From contig NC_052360.1 in assembly GCF_009727055.1 (NCBI RefSeq), positions 72,854,309 through 72,918,308 of the forward strand: DNA of 64,000 nucleotides, read 5' to 3'. The translations under genes were made by a program, and so were the position numbers. The notes beneath the pieces are model-generated. The model was not told the DNA's origin and searched no databases. It saw only the letters and a list, made by a program, of their open reading frames with translations. Positions 22,761 to 35,613 of this stretch are shown here, piece by piece (within the stretch, counting starts at the first letter, position 1; each line of letters begins with the position of its first letter). The stretch comes from Benincasa hispida (taxonomy: Eukaryota > Streptophyta > Magnoliopsida > Cucurbitales > Cucurbitaceae).

Positions 22761-24814
22761 CATTTATATAAAAATAATTACAAAAATCAATTTGTCCCAC
22801 AAGGCGGACATCGTCGATTTCGAGCTGGTTGTCGTCGTCGACTTCGAATTTGAGGTTGCTCTAGTTTTTCTTGATATTGCTCTAGTTCTTCTTAATGTTG
22901 CTCTGGTACCTCTGCAGAGCTTCATCATATAAATATTCATTATGCTCTTCACGACCCCGACCATGTCCATGCACGTATGAAGACGAAGGACCAGCCTCTG
23001 AGTCATAATGTCCCGAACCAAATGCTGACATCTTCATCATCGGACTAACATAATCAATTTGACTTTGCGTCTGCCGCATTATGGGAAACCTCATCAAACT
23101 CATCCTCTTCCTGTACAGGTCCTCTACGTCTAGGAGCTGGTGGAGGAACAATAGGTATATCGTACATGTAATGTATCTCCCTTATATAACTTTGGTTTTC
23201 ATTACATATAGCAAGAACCTGGTTCGGATCATTCGCAATATCACGAATTCTATTGTTGTTCGATCTCTATGAATTATAAAACAATTAGATAATATTTAAA
23301 ATAAATTTAAATTAAAAATAATTAGATAATATTCATTTATTTACCAGATGACCCACAGTTGCTCTCGAACGAATGACGTAGAGCCTTGTGATATTATTAT
23401 ACCAATGAATGTAGTCTTGAGTGACATCCCTGTCAAATTGTTCAATAGAAACCCCCACTGCAATAAACCTTGCACGATAGTGCCATCGCACTACCAAATG
23501 TACAACTTTTTTGGACCAATTTACAGTCCTTAAGTCGATATCATGCAGTAGGGGTTCAGTATTACAAGGCGATGGGACATCCTGCTGAAAACTGAATTGT
23601 CTCATCACCCTGTCAAGAAGATGCCACTCACCAATATGAAAACATATGAGAGGATTTATCGTCCGCCATATGTTTTGACCATTCGTACAGAAATTGGGCA
23701 AAGTATGCATAATAATTTTGTACGGCTCCCAAATAACCTGAAACAAAAAATATTATATTGGAAAACATTAAAGACAAATACAATTAAAATGTGTATAAAA
23801 TAATCAATTAGGTTCGATGTAATGTACCTGATCAGGTTGAAGCAGATTAAACATGTATCTGTACTAGCTGACTACATGTGTGGCTGTTCCAGTCACACAA
23901 AATTTGTCTCTCCATCTAATTTTTTAAATTGATAATTTATAATCTAAATTAACTAGATCAGTGATATAAAAATTAAATTGAATTAAAATAACATACCGAG
24001 AACCGTAGGCTCGTCCAGCTAACTGAGCGTCATTAACATGTTGTAGCTGTAGAGCCATTGTTGGAAATCGCTCCCAAGCCCATAGTTGTAAAAGTATGAG
24101 AGGCCCAACAATCTCTCGAACCTCAGGTCTTGTTGTTTTGCATAGTTATCTATACAACCATGCCAAACATGCTCCACTCCACGAATACCGCCCCGCATCA
24201 TAGAGGTTAGCTAATAATGGCAGGAACATCAAGTAAACAAAATGACTTGATTTGTCGGAAAACAGATTTCCATCCATCATTTGTAGTATATATGTTTGTA
24301 CATATCTTATGATGGTTTCCTCGTCTGCATCATCTGTGAGCTCACGGAATTGTGTTCCTAACCATATCAAATTTAATCTCGATCCTTTAATTTTTTCGGC
24401 AGGTGGGGTCACACCGAGGTACAGTTGACAAACTTGTGTCCAGTCATCGTACATCACTCCGGTGACCAACTCACCATCAACAGGTAATCCCAACAACACT
24501 TCTATATCTTGTAGAGTCATAGTGCACCCTCCAACAGACATATGAAATGTACGCGTCTCAGACCTCCATCTCAACCAAGGCTGTGATCAGATGCCAGTCC
24601 AACTGAATAAATCCCAATTCGACAACCTCATAGAATCTAGATGTGTGCAGTAGCAGTAGTATTCGAGGGTGGAGTGGGCATTGCACTGGAGAACTGCCTC
24701 TCTATGCCTGCAAGATATTTCTCTAGTAGTACAAACTCGCCATACAATAGATGATCGATGAATGGACTGGTCGTACAAAACATCGCGATCAACAGTTCCT
24801 GGGTTTAAAGCCAT
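22761..24814 (-). pseudogene. Plant mobile domain (PMD, MAIN-like) gene in MULE, decayed
   Basis: PMD proteins are plant-specific. The domain is found in MAIN/MAIL1-type nuclear proteins and in transposons. The start MALNPGTVDRDVLYDQSIHR lies at 24814. The domain core at 24146-24574 shows HMSVGGCTMTLQDIEVLLGL and PVDGELVTG. Downstream exons continue at 24019-24201 (WSGACLAW and YSYNML blocks) and 23333-23746 (NPLICFHIGEWHLLDRVMRQF), and end in a glycine/serine/tyrosine-rich tail (22882-23151). Canonical GT-AG introns on the minus strand fit at about 23998-23920, 23828-23740 and 23344-23272. A frame break between 24587 and 24574 separates the N-terminus from the core, so the copy is broken. 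Automated annotation often labels such genes as PP7-long-form phosphatase homologues. Confidence 0.7.
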
Positions 24815-24901
24815 GATCTGAAAGAAAAAAAATATTTATTTCTCAACTAAAAAATATTTATTTCTCAATTAAAAAATATTTATTTCTAAATTAGAAGAAT
24901 A

Positions 24902-25052
24902 ATGTACAACTTAATTAATTTAATTAAATAATGTACAACTTAATTAAAAGAATAATGTGCAACTTAATTAAAAGAATAATGTGCAACTTAATTAAAAGAA
25001 TAATGTACAACTTAATTAAAATAATAATGTACAACTTAATTAAAATAATAAT
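24902..25052. repeat. 24-base tandem repeat, about six copies
   Basis: The unit AATTAAAAGAATAATGTGCAACTT repeats head-to-tail with small changes (GTAC for GTGC, ATAATAATG variants). The same tract is found at about 30570-30730 in the other copy. It sits between the PMD gene and the transposase. Confidence 0.75.
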
Positions 25053-25298
25053 GTACGACTTTATAAATTATAATAAAAAATTGAATATACAATAAAATTA
25101 TCTACACTTAATTAAATATACATGATAAAAGAAGTATTTATTTTTCAATTAAAAGAATAATGTATAACTTAATAGATTACAATAAAAAAATTGAATATAC
25201 AATCAATTATAATAAAAAAATTAAATATATAATAAAATAAAGGGAATGGGTCTAGTCACTAGTGGCATGGGAAATCTAATATACCCAAGCCAACGGCT

Positions 25299-27076
25299 TC
25301 AATAAATATATAATAAAATGAATATATAATAAATTATGCTCTCTGATAGATTTGTCGTCATCCACCCATATCTGAATCCTCTATCATATGCTTGAGTCCA
25401 TTGCTCTAAACTAATATTGTAAAAAAAACTCAGACAACTTCGATTTATTCCTTTGATATCTTCAATTACTTTATTGAACTTTCGAATTTGAAACTGACAC
25501 TGAGCACGATAAACATAATTTTTCAATGAATTAAATTTATACTTTTTATTGAAGTTGCTAACAATATGTCGTAAGCAAAAACGATGGTGACATTTCGGTC
25601 CCGTCCAACTATTTGCTGGATTGTTCACTGTTGCGATTATACCAGCATGTCGATCTTAAATTAAACACACCACTTAGTGTGTTACAATTTCTGTCAGGTG
25701 TTTCAGAAACCATCCCCATGAGTCTGCGGACTCTTCATCAGCAACAACAAATGCAAGTGGAAGAAGATGGCCGTTCAAGTCAACTGATGTAGCAATCAAC
25801 AATTTTCCTCTATATTTGCCGTACAAGTGTGTACCATCTATCTGAATTATCGGCCAAAATTTATTAAAAGCTTCTATACAAGGACCAAATGCCCAAAATA
25901 CAGAAGTTAGGATAACATGGACTTCAGTAAGCATTTCTTTCACTCTCTACTATACACGTGTTTCAGGATTGGTCTGCTTAACCATATACAACCACCTGGG
26001 TAACAATTTGTAAGACTCATCCCAATCATCGAACACTTTAGCCAACGCTTTTCTTTTGCCCTCCCATACCCTACAGTAAGGAACATGATATCCAAACTTT
26101 GATTTGATGTCGAACTGCAGTTGTGCCACAATGGTTTTTCTCTTACGACATCACAGAACTCTAGTGCAATCATTGATGAATCCAATTGCATATGACTTTG
26201 ACTCAGTTTTGAATAAAAACATGTATGCTGCTCATCGTACTTAGTGATCTCGAACAAGCTATGCGAAGTTTTCTTTATTGCACGAAGTCTCCACTTGCAA
26301 CCTTCCTCCCACTTCTTACACCGAATTGTCCAAATCGATGGTGTCGATTCAACAACCTCATATGGTGCGTGACATTTTATGTAAAATATTTGACCACGTG
26401 TTGTAGCATTTCTTTGTCTTGACAAATCATCCCTTTATACAATGGAGTATTGTTAACGTCCACAGGGGCTATAATTGGGTCATGTTCTTGAATGCTATCC
26501 AGTACATTCATATCCAAATCGTTGAATGTATTTGAAAACATCTCATGTTCATGACCATTGAAATCTAACTCTTCAAATTCATCATCCGTTTTAATTCTGA
26601 AGTCTCTATACAGGTTGTTAGCCGCCATATCTTCATTATCACATGGCGATGTAACTGACTCCGGATCAGGATCAATACATTCAGTTTAATCTTTAAACTG
26701 GTTAAATGATGTATTCAAGTTTATATCCACCTCTATTCTATTTACATTTACATACAAATACACTAAATTCGACAGTGGCATTGCGATTGAGAACATCAAG
26801 TTCATAGCTTGTGCATTTGATATAGAGAATGACATAAACCTTATTGACCCTGATGGTTCTAGGTTAGGATGTCTATATATTATTTCTATCTGATTTGTTT
26901 CCATATCTACACTAAGTGACATCCCAACCATTTCAATGAATTGTTCAAATACAATTCCACTGTTTACATCTATGCTAAAACTCTCACTTGGTGGTTGGTC
27001 ATAATAACCCCATTAATACCATCAATCATATTACCATTTGTAAATAACAAAAATCTCAAGCATTTGCCCGCCATTT
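25299..27076 (-). pseudogene. MULE transposase, decayed
   Basis: A better preserved relative of the transposase at 12621. A likely start MAGKCLRFLLFTNGNMIDG lies at about 27076, followed by a frame change near 26990. The acidic N-terminal region runs 26377-26931. The MuDR-type domain is in 25940-26425 (KCHAPYEVVEST, then CKKWEEGCKWRLRA). The MULE catalytic core is in 25674-25943 (IIQIDGTHLYGKYRGKLL, DEESADSWGWF) and 25299-25628 (CLRHIVSNFNKKYKF, QAYDRGFRYGWMTTNLSES). The second catalytic aspartate is kept in DRHAGI, but a stop (TAA) precedes it near 25656. No SWIM-type zinc finger is visible after the core. It is inactive as it stands. Confidence 0.8.
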
Positions 27077-27444
27077 TCTTAAAAAAAAAAGACAAACAAT
27101 ATATTACTAATTGTTCTATTAATTATCAAATTTAAACAAAAACAAACCACCATAAAAATCACAATAAGAAATATATATAGGAAATATAAGAAGTTTGTGG
27201 GTAAAAAAATATTAAACTTTGTATTAAACTAAAAATATTAAACTTTTTAAAAAAATCACATTAATTTTATATTATACTTTTTATAAGAAGTATATTAAAA
27301 AATCTCAATAATTTTGTATTAAACTAAAAATATTAAACTTTTTAATTTATAAACATCAAATTTTTAAGTTTTATGAACATCAATTTTTTAAACATAACAA
27401 TAAATTAAACTTTTTATAACTATTTTTACAACTTTTTAAAACTA

Positions 27445-27830
27445 TGTTTTCAAATTTAATACAAAATAAAAATTAAATTAAATTAAACTTTTTCAAACTA
27501 TTTTAAACTATATTTTCAAAGTTAATACTAGAAAAATCATATATCATAAGAAATATATTTCAAAAAATCATAATAATTTTGTATGAAACTAAAAATATTA
27601 AAGTTTTTAAGCTATAAACATCAATTTTTTAAACATTACAATGAGGTAAACTTTTTAAAACTATTTTTTCAAATTAAATACAAAATAAAAAATTAAATTT
27701 AATTAAACTTTTTCAAACTATTTTAAACTATATTTTCAAAGTTAATACTAGAAAAATCAAATATCATAAGAAATATATTTCAAAAAATCATAATAATTTT
27801 GTATTAAACTAAAAATCAACTATTTTAAAC
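27445..27830. repeat. Tandem repeat, about 210-base unit, 1.7 copies
   Basis: ACTATATTTTCAAAGTTAAT, TACTAGAAAAATCA and TATCATAAGAAATATATTTC occur in the same order near 27505-27560 and 27725-27780. It lies in the AT-rich region upstream of the transposase and is related to, but not the same as, the 153-base repeat at 14507. Confidence 0.65.
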
Positions 27831-28053
27831 ATAGTTTATTTAAGTATATTTCTTACAATAAACTATACTTAAATACAAACAAAAACAAACAAAATATAAA
27901 TAAGATTAACATGTTAGTATAACATCCCAACCATAAGATTAACACTAATAACAACTACTAAGATTAACACTAATAGAGAAAGAACTACTAACATCAATAT
28001 GTAAATATTATTGAATTCAACATGATAGGTCTACTTAATATAATAAAACTAGA

Positions 28054-31000
28054 TCCTGGAAAAATTTAATAATATGGTAATTTTGAAAACTATTTATAAA
28101 AATATTGTTACTTTTAAACTATTTAGAAAATATTTTTTGTTTTTTTTTAATAGGTCGAGTGTTGAAAATTCGACCTACCTTTGTGTTTTAAAACACCTTA
28201 ACCTTTTTTTTTTTTTCTTTTTTAATTAATTTATGAGACATTGAATGTTTGAAATTCGACCCACTAGGTCGAATTTTCAACATTTGACCTTTTGTATTTT
28301 TTTTTTTTTTAAAAAAAATCATTTTATAAAAACAATTTCTAAAAGTATTTTATTATTTATTTAAACTCTAAAAAGAATAAATTTAAAAAAAATAATATCT
28401 CATAAAAATAAAAAAGTGTAAATTAAAATATCTCATTTATATAAAAATAATTACAAAAATCAATTTGTCCCACAAGGCGGACATCGTCGATTTCGAGCTG
28501 TTGTCGTCGTCGACTTCGAATTTGAGGTTGCTCTAGTTTTTCTTGATATTCTCTAGTTCTTCTTAATGTTGCTCTGGTACCTCTGCAAGAGCTTCATCAT
28601 ATAAATATTCATTATGCTCTTCACGACCCGACCATGTTCCATGCACGTATGAAGATGGAAAGAGCACAGCCTCTGATGTCATGAATGTCCCGAACCAAAT
28701 GCTGAATCTTCATCATCGGACTAACATAATCAATTTGACTTTGCGTCTGCCGCATTATGGGAACCTCATCAAACTCATCCTCTTCCTGTACAGGTCTCTA
28801 CGTCTAGGAGCTGTGGAGGACAATAGGTTATCGTACATGTAATGTATCTCCCTATATAACTTTGGTTTTCATTACATATAGCAAGAACCTGGTTCGGATC
28901 ATTCGCCATATCACGAATTCTATTGTTGTTCGATCTCTATGAATTATAAAACAATTAGATAATATTTTAAAATAAATTTAAATTAAAAATAATTAGATAA
29001 TATTCATTTTATTTACCAGATGACCCACAGTTGCTCTCGAACGATGACGTAGAGCGCTTGTGATATTATTATACCAATGAATGTAGTCTTGAGTGACATC
29101 CTTGTCAAATTGTCAATAGAAACCCCACTGCAATAAACCTTGACGATAGTGCCATCGCACTACCAAATGTACAACTTTTTTTTGGACCAATTACAGTCCT
29201 TAAGTCGATATCATGCAGTAGGGGTTCAGTATACAAGGCGATGGACATCCTGCTGAAAAACTGAATTGTTCTCTACCCTGTCAAGAAGATGCCACTCACC
29301 AAATATGAAAAATATGAGAGGATTTATCGTCCGCCATATGTTTTTGACCATTCGTACAGAAATTGGGCAAAGTATGCATAATAATTTTGTACGGCTCCCA
29401 AATACCTGAAACAAAAAATATTATATTGGAAAACATTAAAGACAAATACAATTAAAATGTGTATAAAATAATCCAATTAGGTTCGATGTAATGTACCTGA
29501 TCAGGTTGAAGCAGATTAAACATGTATCTGTACTAGCTGACTACATGTGTGGCTGTTTCCAGTCACACAAAAATTTGTCTCTCCATCTAATTTTTTAAAT
29601 TGATAATTATACTAATCTAATTAACTAGATCAGTGATATAAAAATTAAATTGAATTAAAATAACATACGAGAACCGTAGGCTCGTCCAGTAACTGAGCGT
29701 ATTAACATGTTGTAGCTGTAGAGCCATTGTTGAAATCGCTCCCAAGCCCATAGTTGTAAAGTATGAGAGGCCCAACAATCTCTCGAAACCTCAGGTCTTG
29801 TTGTTTTTGCATAGTTATCTATACAACCATGCCAAACATTGCTCCACTCCACGAATACCGCCCCGCATCATATGAGGTTAGCTAATAATGGCAGGAACAT
29901 CAGTAACAAAATGACTTGATTTGTCGGAAAACAGATTTCCATCCATCATTTGTAGTATATATGTTTTACTATCTTATGATGGTTTCCTCGTCTGCATCAT
30001 CTGTGAGCTCACGGAATTTGTTCTAACCATATCAAATTTAATCTCGATCCTTTAATTTTTTCGGCAGGTGGGGTCACACCGAGGTACAGTTGAACAACTT
30101 GTGTCCAGTCATCGTACATCACTCCGGTGACCAACTCACCATCAACAGGTAATCCCAACAACACTTCTATAATTTGTAGAGTCATAGTGCACCCTCCAAC
30201 AGGCATATGAAATGTACGCGTCTCAGACCTCCATCTCAACCAAGGCTGTGATCAGATGCCAGTCCAACTGAATAAATCCCAATTCGACAACCTCATAGAA
30301 TCTAGATGTGTGCAGTAGCAGTAGTATTCGAGGGTGAGTGGGCATTGCACTGGAGAACTGCCTCTCTATGTCCTGCAAGATATATTTCTCTAGTAGTACA
30401 AACTCGCCATACAATGATGATCGATGAATGGACTGGTCGTACAAAACATCGCGATCAACAGTTCCTGGTTTAAAGCCATGATCTGAAAGAAAAAAAATAT
30501 TTTATTTCTCAACTAAAAAATATTTATTTCTCAATTAAAAAATTTATTTCTAAATAGAAGAATAATGTAAAACAACTTAATTAATTTAATTAAATAATGT
30601 ACAACTTAATTAAAAGAATAATGTGCAACTTAATTAAAGAGAATAATGTGCAAACTTAATTAAAAGAATAATGTACTAACTTAATTAAAATAATAATGTA
30701 CAACTTAATTAAAAATATAAGTACGACTTTATAAATATAATAAAAATTGAATATACAATAAAATTATCTACACTTAATTAAATATACATGATAAAAGAAG
30801 TATTTATTTTTCAATTAAAAGAATAATGTATAACTTAATAGATTACAATAAAAAATTGAATATACAATCAATTATAAAAAAAAATAATATAATATATAAA
30901 TATATAATAAAATGAATATATAATAAATTATGCTCTCTGATAGATTTGTCGTCATCCACCAATATCTGAATCCTCTATCATATGCTTGAGTCCATTGCTC

Positions 31001-31160
31001 TAACTAATATTGTAAAAAAAACTACAGACAACTTCGATTTATTCCTTTGATATCTTCAATTACTTTATTGAACTTTCGAATTTGAAACTGACACTGAGCA
31101 CGATAACATAATTTTTCATGAATTAAATTTATACTTTTTATTGAAGTTGCTAACAATGAT
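28054..31160 (-). mobile_element. Partial MULE copy 3, indel-rich duplicate of 22296-25570
   Basis: It aligns end to end with 22296-25570: TIR, PMD gene, 24-base repeats and the end of the transposase. The differences are overwhelmingly one-base insertions and deletions, inside coding exons as well. It lacks the roughly 58-base segment at 25240-25298 and stops inside the transposase at GAAGTTGCTAACAA (31141-31156), where the right flank repeat begins. Confidence 0.75.
28440..30478 (-). pseudogene. PMD gene, indel-riddled copy
   Basis: The same gene as 22761-24814. Recognisable pieces are an N-terminal frame at 30223-30444 (YDQSIHRSSLYGEF, LDWHLITALVE), the domain core at 30009-30239 (PVGGCTMTLQIIEVLLGL), 29655-29852 (VWHGCIDNYAK) and 29226-29414 (NPLIFFIFGEWHLLDRV). 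The reading frame changes within almost every exon through single-base indels. If those are sequencing errors, the real locus may be no more broken than the other copy, or may not exist separately. Confidence 0.7.
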
Positions 31161-31166
31161 GTAAAG

Positions 31167-31473
31167 GGAAAAAAAAAGGAGAGAGATTATTTAAGGGTTC
31201 TTTTAAGTCAATAATAAATATATAAACAATGGGGAGCCATTTAATAATAAGTAAAATAATGGTGAAATCCTATTCTATAAAATTTAAATTAAGGAAATTG
31301 TTTTAAATGATAAAATTATTGGAGATATTTTTAAGTATAATAAAATGTCATTGTTTATCAATGATAGACAGTAATAGATATCTTTTAATATCAGTGACTG
31401 ATGTTGATAGATGTATATCACTATTTATCACTGATAAACAATGACGTTTTATTATATATATGTGTTTTAATCC
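31167..31473 (+). repeat. 307-base direct repeat, right copy
   Basis: Partner of 21992-22298, with about one difference per 20 bases. It includes a MITE at about 31334-31460. After TTTTAATCC it continues with CTAGTGTCTG, presumably the original genomic flank. Confidence 0.75.
31334..31460. mobile_element. MITE-like element
   Basis: The inverted ends AGTATAATAAAATGTCATTG and (reverse-complemented) TATATAATAAAACGTCATTG enclose GATAGACAGTAATAGATAT. It is a duplicate of 22158-22284 as part of the larger direct repeat. Confidence 0.6.
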
Positions 31474-34400
31474 CTAGTGTCTGAAAATTTTTCATCTATG
31501 TTATATATACTCATCATTATAAATTGTTAAAATTGACTTGTCATAAATGCACTTGTAATATCTTTCTAAAAAATGCACTTGTGATGTAATACTTAGTGAG
31601 TTGTTAGAAATTTGGATAAGAAATTATTTGTCTTTTGCGAATTTATTGAAAATTTAGAATAATCATTAAAAAAATTATTTTGGTGATGGACTATTTTCTT
31701 GAAATGAGTTTCTACCAATTTATAGTCACTTTGGAATGAATTAAGAAAAAAATATTTTAAAAAAATATATTTTCATTTAAACACTTTTAGTAGAAACTTC
31801 TTAAAATAAAAATACGTGTTTGGTAATTCCTTTTCAAAAGTGTCTTTTATGTAAAATTTTGTTTGATTTGTTATATAATAAAAGTATTTTTATTAATTTC
31901 AAATTACTATAAAAAAATTTCCAGTGGAGATGATGACTAGAGTTGACCAGTGATTGTCGGAAGTGAGATAATAATGAGAGAATGACTCGTAGCGGTCACC
32001 TGAAGTTAGATGATGTCAACTACTGGAAATGACGACCAAAGGTTGGCCCGCGATAGTTATCGAAGGTGGTGGCCAGAGTTTCTGATGCATATTCGGGGGA
32101 AAATCATTATTCTTTAGTTCTTACTTTAGAATCTCCTTTTTTAGTTATTTTTGTAATTGTTTCATTAAAAGCATTGTCATAATGAAATGAAGTTTTACTC
32201 ATCTCCAATTTTGTTCTTCATTTATTTTTTTTTGGGATTTAAATACGTGAATGTCTAGAAATATGAAAAAAAAAATGTCTAATAGGTAAAATAAAGTGAT
32301 TTTGCTCAATTTCATAACTTGGTTTGTTTTTCATTGATTTCTCAGTTTTCATTATTAGTACTTTTAGGACAGAATACATAATTCCAGAATATTTCCTATA
32401 ATTTAATTTAATCTAATCTTATATTATTTATATAAAAACTGAAAAAAAATTATGAGGTTAAGACAGGTTGAATATAGTCTAAAAAAAAATATAGTCTAAT
32501 TCCCCCATTTCACCATATTCATCAGGGTTTTGAATGAAAACTGAGATATAAACCACGTTTTGTTTAGGGAGAAACATGCATTAAGGTTTGGGTAAAAAAA
32601 TACAAAATTTGGGAGACCCTTTTTCTTCTTTGATTACTGTTTGTTAGGTCCCTTGTATAGATGTTGATTTCTTAGCCGCTGATATGGTATATACCTTAAG
32701 GATATTAGAAGAATGTGGAATATCAACTGATATTTATTTGTACATTATCTAGGGATGTGTTTGCTATAGACCAGAATTTGAATTAAAACAATTAGGGACT
32801 AAGAAATATCAGTTGAATATGGAATATGTACTTATGTTTATTTATATAACATATTAGGATATATAAACGAAAGAATATGTACTTATGGAACATGTTCTGA
32901 TGTTTATTATTAATAAACTGCACCAAAAATAACTTTTCCTGAGACTGATATAGACTATAACAAACAAGCATTTCTTATGGTTTCACTATGGTCATGAAGA
33001 AGAGCAAGAAGTAGAATAATTAAAAAGAGATCTCTACACAAAAAAATAACTAAATTTTGACTAGAAGATGAAACAACAAGCCATCATTAAGCCTACCTAA
33101 AATATGTTGATCAACCCAAAAAGTACAAAAAAAAAAGGTGGCTCATTAATGAAAAAAAGATAATTACACACAAAATATGATGAAAAACTAAAATTTAAAA
33201 AATTTAAAATTAAAGGCATTTTAAAAATATATGGGCCAAAGATAATTTTTTTATATAAAAATCTCTATCTTAATTAGGAAAAAACTGTTATGAACAAGTT
33301 AAAAATGAGAATAAATTTTTAAGACACAAGACAATACAAAGACAAGCAAATGGTTAAGTCCTTTACTTCTTCATTTGATATAAATTACGTTTATTTTAAA
33401 CTTTTGTATGGTAAAATCAAGCTCAATATGGTAAATAATTTGTGGATGACATTGATAATCTTAATTATAAAAAAAAGTTGAAAATAAGCAAAAAGAAACT
33501 TCTTGATTTTGTGTGTTTAGCATTTAAAAAAAAAAAAAAAAAAAACTATAGCAATCGGAAGTAGCAAAAAGAAAAATTTAGATTCGATTTTATGCAAAAT
33601 TTCAATGATTTTCTCAATCAATCTTGGCAAATCAGGGCATCTCATGAACCTCCCATCTTCAGCAACCACCACTCCACCGTTGGATCCAATCCTATTTGAA
33701 AGTTAGGATTGTAATAGCTTAAATCTCCTTGAAAAAGGTAGAAATATGTTAGATTGAGAAGTGCTTCTGAATTTTGTTCTAAATCTTTAACACATTTTTT
33801 CAATGTTGCCTTTTCTTCAATATTTCTAATTTTACATTTGGTCTATAGTTGTTCATTTTGCTTACCTTTTTATTTCCAATGTTTTAGTTGTAATTCAATT
33901 TTAGTTTTGATTTGCATGTTCTATAGTTCTTACTTTAAATTTTCTTTTCTTAAATCATTTTTGTAATTGTTTCATTAATAGCATTGTTTTTCCTTTTTAT
34001 TATGAAAATATCTTCATCTTCAATCTTATTATTTATTTCTTTAATCACAAACTAAGCTCTATTTTGGAATTCAAATATGTGAATGCCTTAAAGAAAGTCA
34101 TTTGGTTCGATCTCAATAAGTGTTTGTTTTTATGGATTAAAATTTCTATTATTAGTTTAGATTGCCCATCTAAGTTAATGTAGTAAAATCGAATCTAATA
34201 CTGAAATGGTTAGATAAGATTGGATTTATACATGAGACCTTGTTAAACCTTTAGAATCATATGGCAAAACGTTTAGAATCATAATGGATTGCAGTTTAAA
34301 TCATCTGAGTTCACATTAACCATAGAAAATATAGGTTTAATGACTTAGTATCCTAAAGATACTTCTTACAAACATATAATTAGTTTTAGACAAGCTTATT

Positions 34401-35608
34401 TAGAAAGGAAAAACATCAAATCAATTAGATAATTGAGCTGAATGTTCTTTTTTTCTCTAAAATATTATAATATGGCACAAACAGGAGGGATGAGAATTGA
34501 CTACAAAATTTTAAAAAATATGTATAAAATTTATGGATGTTCATATGTTCCTAAGTTCCATCATAACAAAACAAGTATCACTAATGTCCAATGCATAGGG
34601 TGAGAAGTTGAGTAGAGTACTTAGAGAACGTAGCCTCGGACTTGGAAGTACAAATTTTAGGTTACCCATAAAAAAAAAGTATTGGCACAAGAAAAGATGC
34701 AAGTATGTATATGGTTTGAAAACCATATTTTTATTATTTTGGACTTTTAAATTTATTATATTTTTAACAAAATACTTCGATGTATGTGCATCTCAGTTTA
34801 CACTTATTTTTATACATCTCAATTATCTCTCAAATTAAAGACATTGAAGTTACCGAGCGGGAGAAATTAAAGAAAGAAAACTATCGCACACACCCCTTAT
34901 TCGCCCTTCACTTGATGTTAATGAGAAGCAAGCCCTTCCATCTTACCCTCATCTACTGGCCTTCTACCTCCACACGACATTGTTCCGTCAGGCTTTCACC
35001 CATTATAGAAAATTCCCCACTGCTGCCACCCGTAGAAGTCTGGTCATGTCTCAGTTCTAATGTGGTTGATCAACCTCTCAAACTAGCTACTAATCATCGT
35101 CTTGATAAGTTACCATCAAATTGTCTAATAATAATGTGTTTTGTGGTACATTTTTTTTTTTTTTAATATTTTGATTCTTTTGTTTGTGTATGTGTGATGA
35201 AAGTTGGATGATGGATATACATATATCTCGAAATGTGTTATGACAAAAACAAAATCCACATGTAAATTTGTTTATTCACTCTCAATTGTTTTTAACTGTT
35301 CTAAGTTAAGAGAGCATCTTCTTTGTGAGGTTGTAAAAGTGGATCATTTAATTTATGAAAAGTATTATCAAGTTTTGAGAGAATATATAACTATACCAAC
35401 ATGATTTTAGGAGATGGGATCTTTTGTACCTAGCTGAATATTGATCGTAAATTGTATCAATCATACCTTTGATTGATTGAAATCGTATTCTTTGGTCATG
35501 GCCTCTATAGATTGTGACATATCTCATGCTAGTTAGTAATTTTATATTTTTCAATCATTATAAAATTGAATAAATAATTTAAGTCTAAAATATCACGTTA
35601 ATCCATAT
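31474..35608. other. AT-rich intergenic sequence
   Basis: No complete gene was recognised. 31920-32090 is a GC-richer patch of GGAAGTGAG, GGTCACC and GGTGGTGGCC phrases like the one at 42340-42560. 33597-33703 is a short coding-like fragment (separate entry). A poly(A) tract lies near 33523-33545. The plus frame at 34780-35166 (128 codons) has no motif or codon pattern supporting it. Confidence 0.5.
33597..33703 (-). pseudogene. Orphan coding-like fragment, unidentified
   Basis: The minus strand reads an uninterrupted, compositionally normal peptide containing RIGSNGGVVVAEDGRF and RCPDLPRLIEKIIEI. This is unlike the surrounding AT-rich noise and resembles the C-terminal part of a soluble protein. 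No start, splice site or family could be assigned. It may be a gene fragment left by a deletion or carried by a transposon. Confidence 0.3.
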
Positions 35609-35613
35609 ACTTT
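35609..35613. repeat. Target-site duplication ACTTT (left)
   Basis: ACTTT directly before the LTR start TGTGAGAG. The same five bases follow the other LTR at 41247-41251. Confidence 0.85.

Larger units (their letters stand above)
22296..27900 (-). mobile_element. Mutator-like element with PMD gene and transposase (MULE copy 2)
   Basis: Reading plus: a left TIR (22296-22560), a minus-strand PMD-type gene (22761-24814), a 24-base repeat tract, a minus-strand transposase (25299-27076) and an AT-rich repeat region to about 27900. The gene order on the coding strand is transposase, then PMD. No right TIR equivalent to 15655-15911 is seen, so this copy is truncated or misjoined. MULEs carrying plant mobile domain genes are known in plants; the details here are read from sequence. 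Confidence 0.65.

Noticed and set aside
34780..35166. 128-codon plus-strand open frame
   Set aside because: No recognisable motif, low-complexity ends, no start context or splice signals, and AT-rich surroundings; most likely chance.
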